From a bacterium (lineage in GTDB: Bacteria > Spirochaetota > UBA4802 > UBA5550), in contig JAAENB010000615.1 of the NCBI GenBank assembly GCA_024224995.1, positions 1 through 9,454 on the forward strand: a stretch of 9,454 bases of DNA. The letters are read 5' to 3'. Below, in pieces: positions 6,818 through 9,454 of this stretch. The position numbers were made by a program, and so were the translations under genes. The notes beneath the pieces were generated by a model, which had not been told where the DNA came from, did not search any database, and saw only the letters and a list, made by a program, of their open reading frames with translations. Position 1 is the first letter of the stretch. Each line of letters opens with the position of its first letter.

Positions 6818-8440
6818 ATGAAAATAACCTGTCCCAAGTGCGGCGTTACGAATTTTAAAAATACCGGCAATTGTAAAAGCTGTAATTCTTCACTTGAAGA
6901 TTTTTTTATAAACAGGAAAAAGAAACGAATAAGGAAATTGAAAATATTTCTGACAATACTTGTTTGCTCGGGGCTTGTGTTTGGTCTTTTCCGGTTTATA
7001 GACTGGCAGCTGAATTGGACAAACGGTATTTCCCGGATTATTCCGGTTGACGCGAACAATGACGGGATTGATGATCTTATTGTATGCTATGCTCCTCATA
7101 AAGGAGCGGAACAATCGCTGGTTAAGGCTGTTGATCTGGCAAATGACTCTGTTCTCTGGGAAACAAAGCTTTTTCCAATAAAAGAAGGAGTTCTCGCGTT
7201 TCAGCAGTACATCAACGCGGATAAGGATGTTATTATAATTGTAGAAAAAAGACGTCCAAACAGGATTGCTGCCCTTTCCACAGCAACAGGAAAAACCCTG
7301 TGGCAAAAAAAATTTGAAGAATATCAAGAGTCATGGATGTATAATCACATTTTTATCCGTAAAGAATCGCTTATTACATTTTATGATAATGAAACTCTTG
7401 ACATTGTTTCTATTAATAAAAAATCGGGTATCGTAGAGTGGAAAATTCCTTTCAAGGAATACACTCATACATTTGGTCTGAAAGCCCCAGTTTTGGAAAA
7501 CAACACGTTGTTCATATCTTCTCAAAAAACACTGCACACAATCGATATTGCCAGCGGAACCATTCGGAAAAAAACAAAAATTGAACGTGGATTACTATGG
7601 AAGTGGCGGGACCGGGTTATAATTTTCAACGAAACGAACAATTCCCTGTACAATTACAACGTAAAAACAGGATCAATACAGCCCTATACGATTAATGGGA
7701 AACCTTTCCACTTCGCGTTCCCTCTCAATACAAATTATATTGGTTTGTATAAAGATACCATAGTTTATTTCACTGAGAAAAGAAGACAGCTTCCTTCAAA
7801 GAAGTATTTACACCGGGAACAGCTGGTATCACAATCATTGTTAACCGGCACCATTTTGTATAAGACGGCATTACCGGAGGGGTATTCTACAATTTTTCAG
7901 ATGGGTTACAGGTACTATGATGAGAAACATTCTTATTTCAATAATATTTCCACCCCCTATTTGCCGCTATTGGTCCTGGATTATAACAGCAACAGTAAAA
8001 ACAACTACCAATACCAGTGGGCTATTATTGACATGAAAAAGGGAACCATACAGCTGCCGGGTAAGGTTTTAGCAGCCAACCGTAGTATGTGTAAATACGT
8101 AACCCGGCATAACAATTCCTATCTTTTTGATTTAAGAATAGAGTCTTATCAAGAGCCTCATGAAAAATATTTTACCCTGTTGTTTAATGGTGAAACAGGG
8201 GAATTTGATACGGTATATTATTTAAATTATAACGATACAAAAATGTTCTACTGGGACTCTCCCCACCGGTTCTGGCAGGCAAACAATAATATCGTATACG
8301 GTTACTCATCGAGCAAGGGAGAATTCTGGGCAATAGATCTCAAAACCAAAAAAAGCATATACCATGACGCGGGTGGTTTGGACCTTCACGACGGAAGAAA
8401 AGAATTTAAGAAACATTTTGAAATAGAAATAAAGGAATAA
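6818..8440 (+). CDS. Membrane-anchored zinc-ribbon / PQQ-like beta-propeller protein
   Basis: A 540-residue protein. Residues 5-22 form a zinc ribbon (CPKCG then CKSC; C5, C8, C19, C22). A basic patch (NRKKKRIRKLK, about 32-42) precedes one membrane span (about 43-60, IFLTILVCSGLVFGLF). The positive-inside pattern puts the ribbon in the cytoplasm and the rest outside. Next comes a calcium-type loop, DANNDGIDD (78-86; D78, N80, D82, D86), as in FG-GAP or dockerin loops. Then follow about eight propeller repeats with the PQQ-type turn, for example ATGKTLWQKKF, KSGIVEWKIPF, ASGTIRKK, LTGTILYKT and KKGTIQL. The PQQ-like fold usually scaffolds protein contacts (compare BamB) rather than catalysis. 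The start is ATG 6818 with GGAG at 6807-6810, 7-nt spacing. It heads an operon with the RNB gene 3 nt downstream. No specific family recognised. Confidence 0.85.
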   Translation: MKITCPKCGVTNFKNTGNCKSCNSSLEDFFINRKKKRIRKLKIFLTILVCSGLVFGLFRFIDWQLNWTNGISRIIPVDANNDGIDDLIVCYAPHKGAEQSLVKAVDLANDSVLWETKLFPIKEGVLAFQQYINADKDVIIIVEKRRPNRIAALSTATGKTLWQKKFEEYQESWMYNHIFIRKESLITFYDNETLDIVSINKKSGIVEWKIPFKEYTHTFGLKAPVLENNTLFISSQKTLHTIDIASGTIRKKTKIERGLLWKWRDRVIIFNETNNSLYNYNVKTGSIQPYTINGKPFHFAFPLNTNYIGLYKDTIVYFTEKRRQLPSKKYLHREQLVSQSLLTGTILYKTALPEGYSTIFQMGYRYYDEKHSYFNNISTPYLPLLVLDYNSNSKNNYQYQWAIIDMKKGTIQLPGKVLAANRSMCKYVTRHNNSYLFDLRIESYQEPHEKYFTLLFNGETGEFDTVYYLNYNDTKMFYWDSPHRFWQANNNIVYGYSSSKGEFWAIDLKTKKSIYHDAGGLDLHDGRKEFKKHFEIEIKE

Positions 8441-8443
8441 TCA

Positions 8444-9454
8444 ATGAAAAAAACAAACCAAAAAAAAATAATAGCCCGGGCAACACAAACCAAAACCGGC
8501 GTAACACTTACCCCTTTGTTTGGCAACACGGACCCGGCGCCTGAATTTATCGGACTTACGAATTCTCCCCCTGTTGGTTCTATTGTTGAAGCGGCACTTA
8601 CGCGCGGGGATGACCCGGAAAAAATTAACGTGGAACACTGGGAACTGCTTGCTCGTCCGGGCGGAGCACTTGCCCTTATTTACGATCTCCTGGAAAAGTA
8701 CCGGCTGAATCCCCTCTTTAGCGAGGAGATTACGCGAGAGGTTGCGGATATACAGGCAAACCCGGGCATAGACGACCCCGCGCTTGAAGACATGACAGCA
8801 CTGGCCTTTGTAACGATCGATAACCAGGACTCCCGCGACCTGGACCAGGCAATCCAGATCAACAGGGGAAAGAACGAAAAAGAATATATAGTCCGATATG
8901 CACTTGCCGACGCGTCTTATTACGTAAAGCCCGGCACCGCGCTCCTGGAAGAGGCGGTAAAACGAGGGGTCACCTATTACCTGCCGGGATTCAGCGTGCC
9001 CATGCTGCCGAGAGAACTTTCGGAAGGAATTATTTCTCTTAATCCCGGGGTAGACCGGCGGGCAGTGGTATTTGTGATGACCCTGGACCGGGACACAAAA
9101 GCCGTATCAACAGAACTGGTACGAGCCAAAGTCCGAAGCCGGGCGAAGCTCAGTTACCCCGGCGTACAGGAATACTACGACAATCCGGGAGCAAGTCCTC
9201 TGGCAGGAAAGGAATATACGGAGGTCCTGGACCTGCTGCAAGAAGTTGGAGATATACTCATTGCCGATGCCAATGAGCGCGATGTTGTGCGCTTTACCCG
9301 GGTAGAGCTCGATGTAGGAATTGCCGCTGATGATTCTGCGTTTACGCTGCAAAAAGACAACAGGAACGATACCAGTTTTTGGAACGAACAAATCTCACTC
9401 CTGTGCAACCGGGAAGGAGCCCGGCTCCTGCGAGGACCCCGGCTCCTGCGAGGA
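8444..9454 (+). CDS. RNase II/R-type (RNB) 3'-5' exoribonuclease, 3' partial
   Basis: The frame stays open to the window end (337 residues visible). Processive RNB enzymes degrade single-stranded RNA from the 3' end using magnesium. The catalytic block is FVTIDNQDSRDLDQAI at residues 122-137, giving D126, D132 and D134 in register with D201, D207 and D209 of E. coli RNase II. Position D210 is glutamine (Q135) here. Further RNB signatures are RYALADASYYVKPGT (151-165), GVTYYLPGFSVPMLPRELS (175-193) and RAKVRSRAKLSYPGVQ (227-242). The N-terminal 110 residues are not an obvious pair of cold-shock domains. ATG 8444 has AAAGGA at 8431-8436 with 7-nt spacing, inside the end of the preceding gene, so the two are probably co-transcribed. 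Positions 8460-8468 are nine A's near the start. Confidence 0.9.
   Translation, partial: MKKTNQKKIIARATQTKTGVTLTPLFGNTDPAPEFIGLTNSPPVGSIVEAALTRGDDPEKINVEHWELLARPGGALALIYDLLEKYRLNPLFSEEITREVADIQANPGIDDPALEDMTALAFVTIDNQDSRDLDQAIQINRGKNEKEYIVRYALADASYYVKPGTALLEEAVKRGVTYYLPGFSVPMLPRELSEGIISLNPGVDRRAVVFVMTLDRDTKAVSTELVRAKVRSRAKLSYPGVQEYYDNPGASPLAGKEYTEVLDLLQEVGDILIADANERDVVRFTRVELDVGIAADDSAFTLQKDNRNDTSFWNEQISLLCNREGARLLRGPRLLRG
9420..9454 (+). repeat. Tandem 18-bp direct repeat at the window edge
   Basis: The 17-base word CCCGGCTCCTGCGAGGA occurs at 9420-9436 and again at 9438-9454, an 18-bp period. It is in frame with the RNase and encodes ARLLRG then PRLLRG. The second copy ends exactly at the last base of the window. 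It may be a true in-frame duplication, the start of a longer minisatellite, or a contig-end assembly artefact. Confidence 0.75.

Noticed and set aside
1..9454. tRNA, rRNA, CRISPR arrays, insertion sequences, integrase or attachment sites
   Set aside because: No cloverleaf-like segment, regularly spaced DNA repeat, transposase motif or flanking inverted repeats were seen; the YD repeats are protein-coding and diverged at DNA level.

Overview
The window (9,454 bases) looks like a chromosomal stretch of a Gram-negative-type bacterium of moderate GC content, AT-rich between genes. The RbfA-like protein resembles the RbfA forms I associate with the Planctomycetes-Verrucomicrobia-Chlamydiae (PVC) group and related environmental lineages. 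The large PASTA/Ig/RHS surface protein also fits such lineages. This placement is a guess from protein style, not a computed result.

Layout: (1) Positions 2-4975 (+) hold one very large secreted RHS/YD-repeat protein, cut at its 5' end by the window edge. It has half of a PASTA domain, two Ig-like domains, an N-terminal RHS entry domain, about 40 YD repeats, the conserved RHS core end (DPSGH) and a 185-residue unassigned C-terminal tip. (2) Positions 4976-5618 (+) hold a 15-bp perfect hairpin, a good sigma-70 promoter, a 25-codon proline-rich ORF with a near-perfect ribosome binding site, and an RbfA-family gene. (3) A hairpin at 5635-5675 separates this from a convergent metallo-beta-lactamase-fold hydrolase at 5693-6649 (-). 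(4) Positions 6650-6817 are a divergent promoter region. (5) Positions 6818-9454 (+) hold a two-gene operon: a zinc-ribbon / single-membrane-span / beta-propeller protein and, 3 nt downstream, an RNase II/R-type (RNB) exoribonuclease that runs off the right edge inside a tandem 18-bp repeat.

How the genes might work together: two genes relate to RNA or ribosome metabolism (RbfA, RNB nuclease). The RHS gene is a separate surface or polymorphic-effector unit with no recognisable immunity gene beside it. The best candidates for something undescribed are the 25-codon ORF upstream of rbfA, the RHS C-terminal tip, and the zinc-ribbon/propeller plus exoribonuclease pair. None can be called a new system from sequence reading alone.
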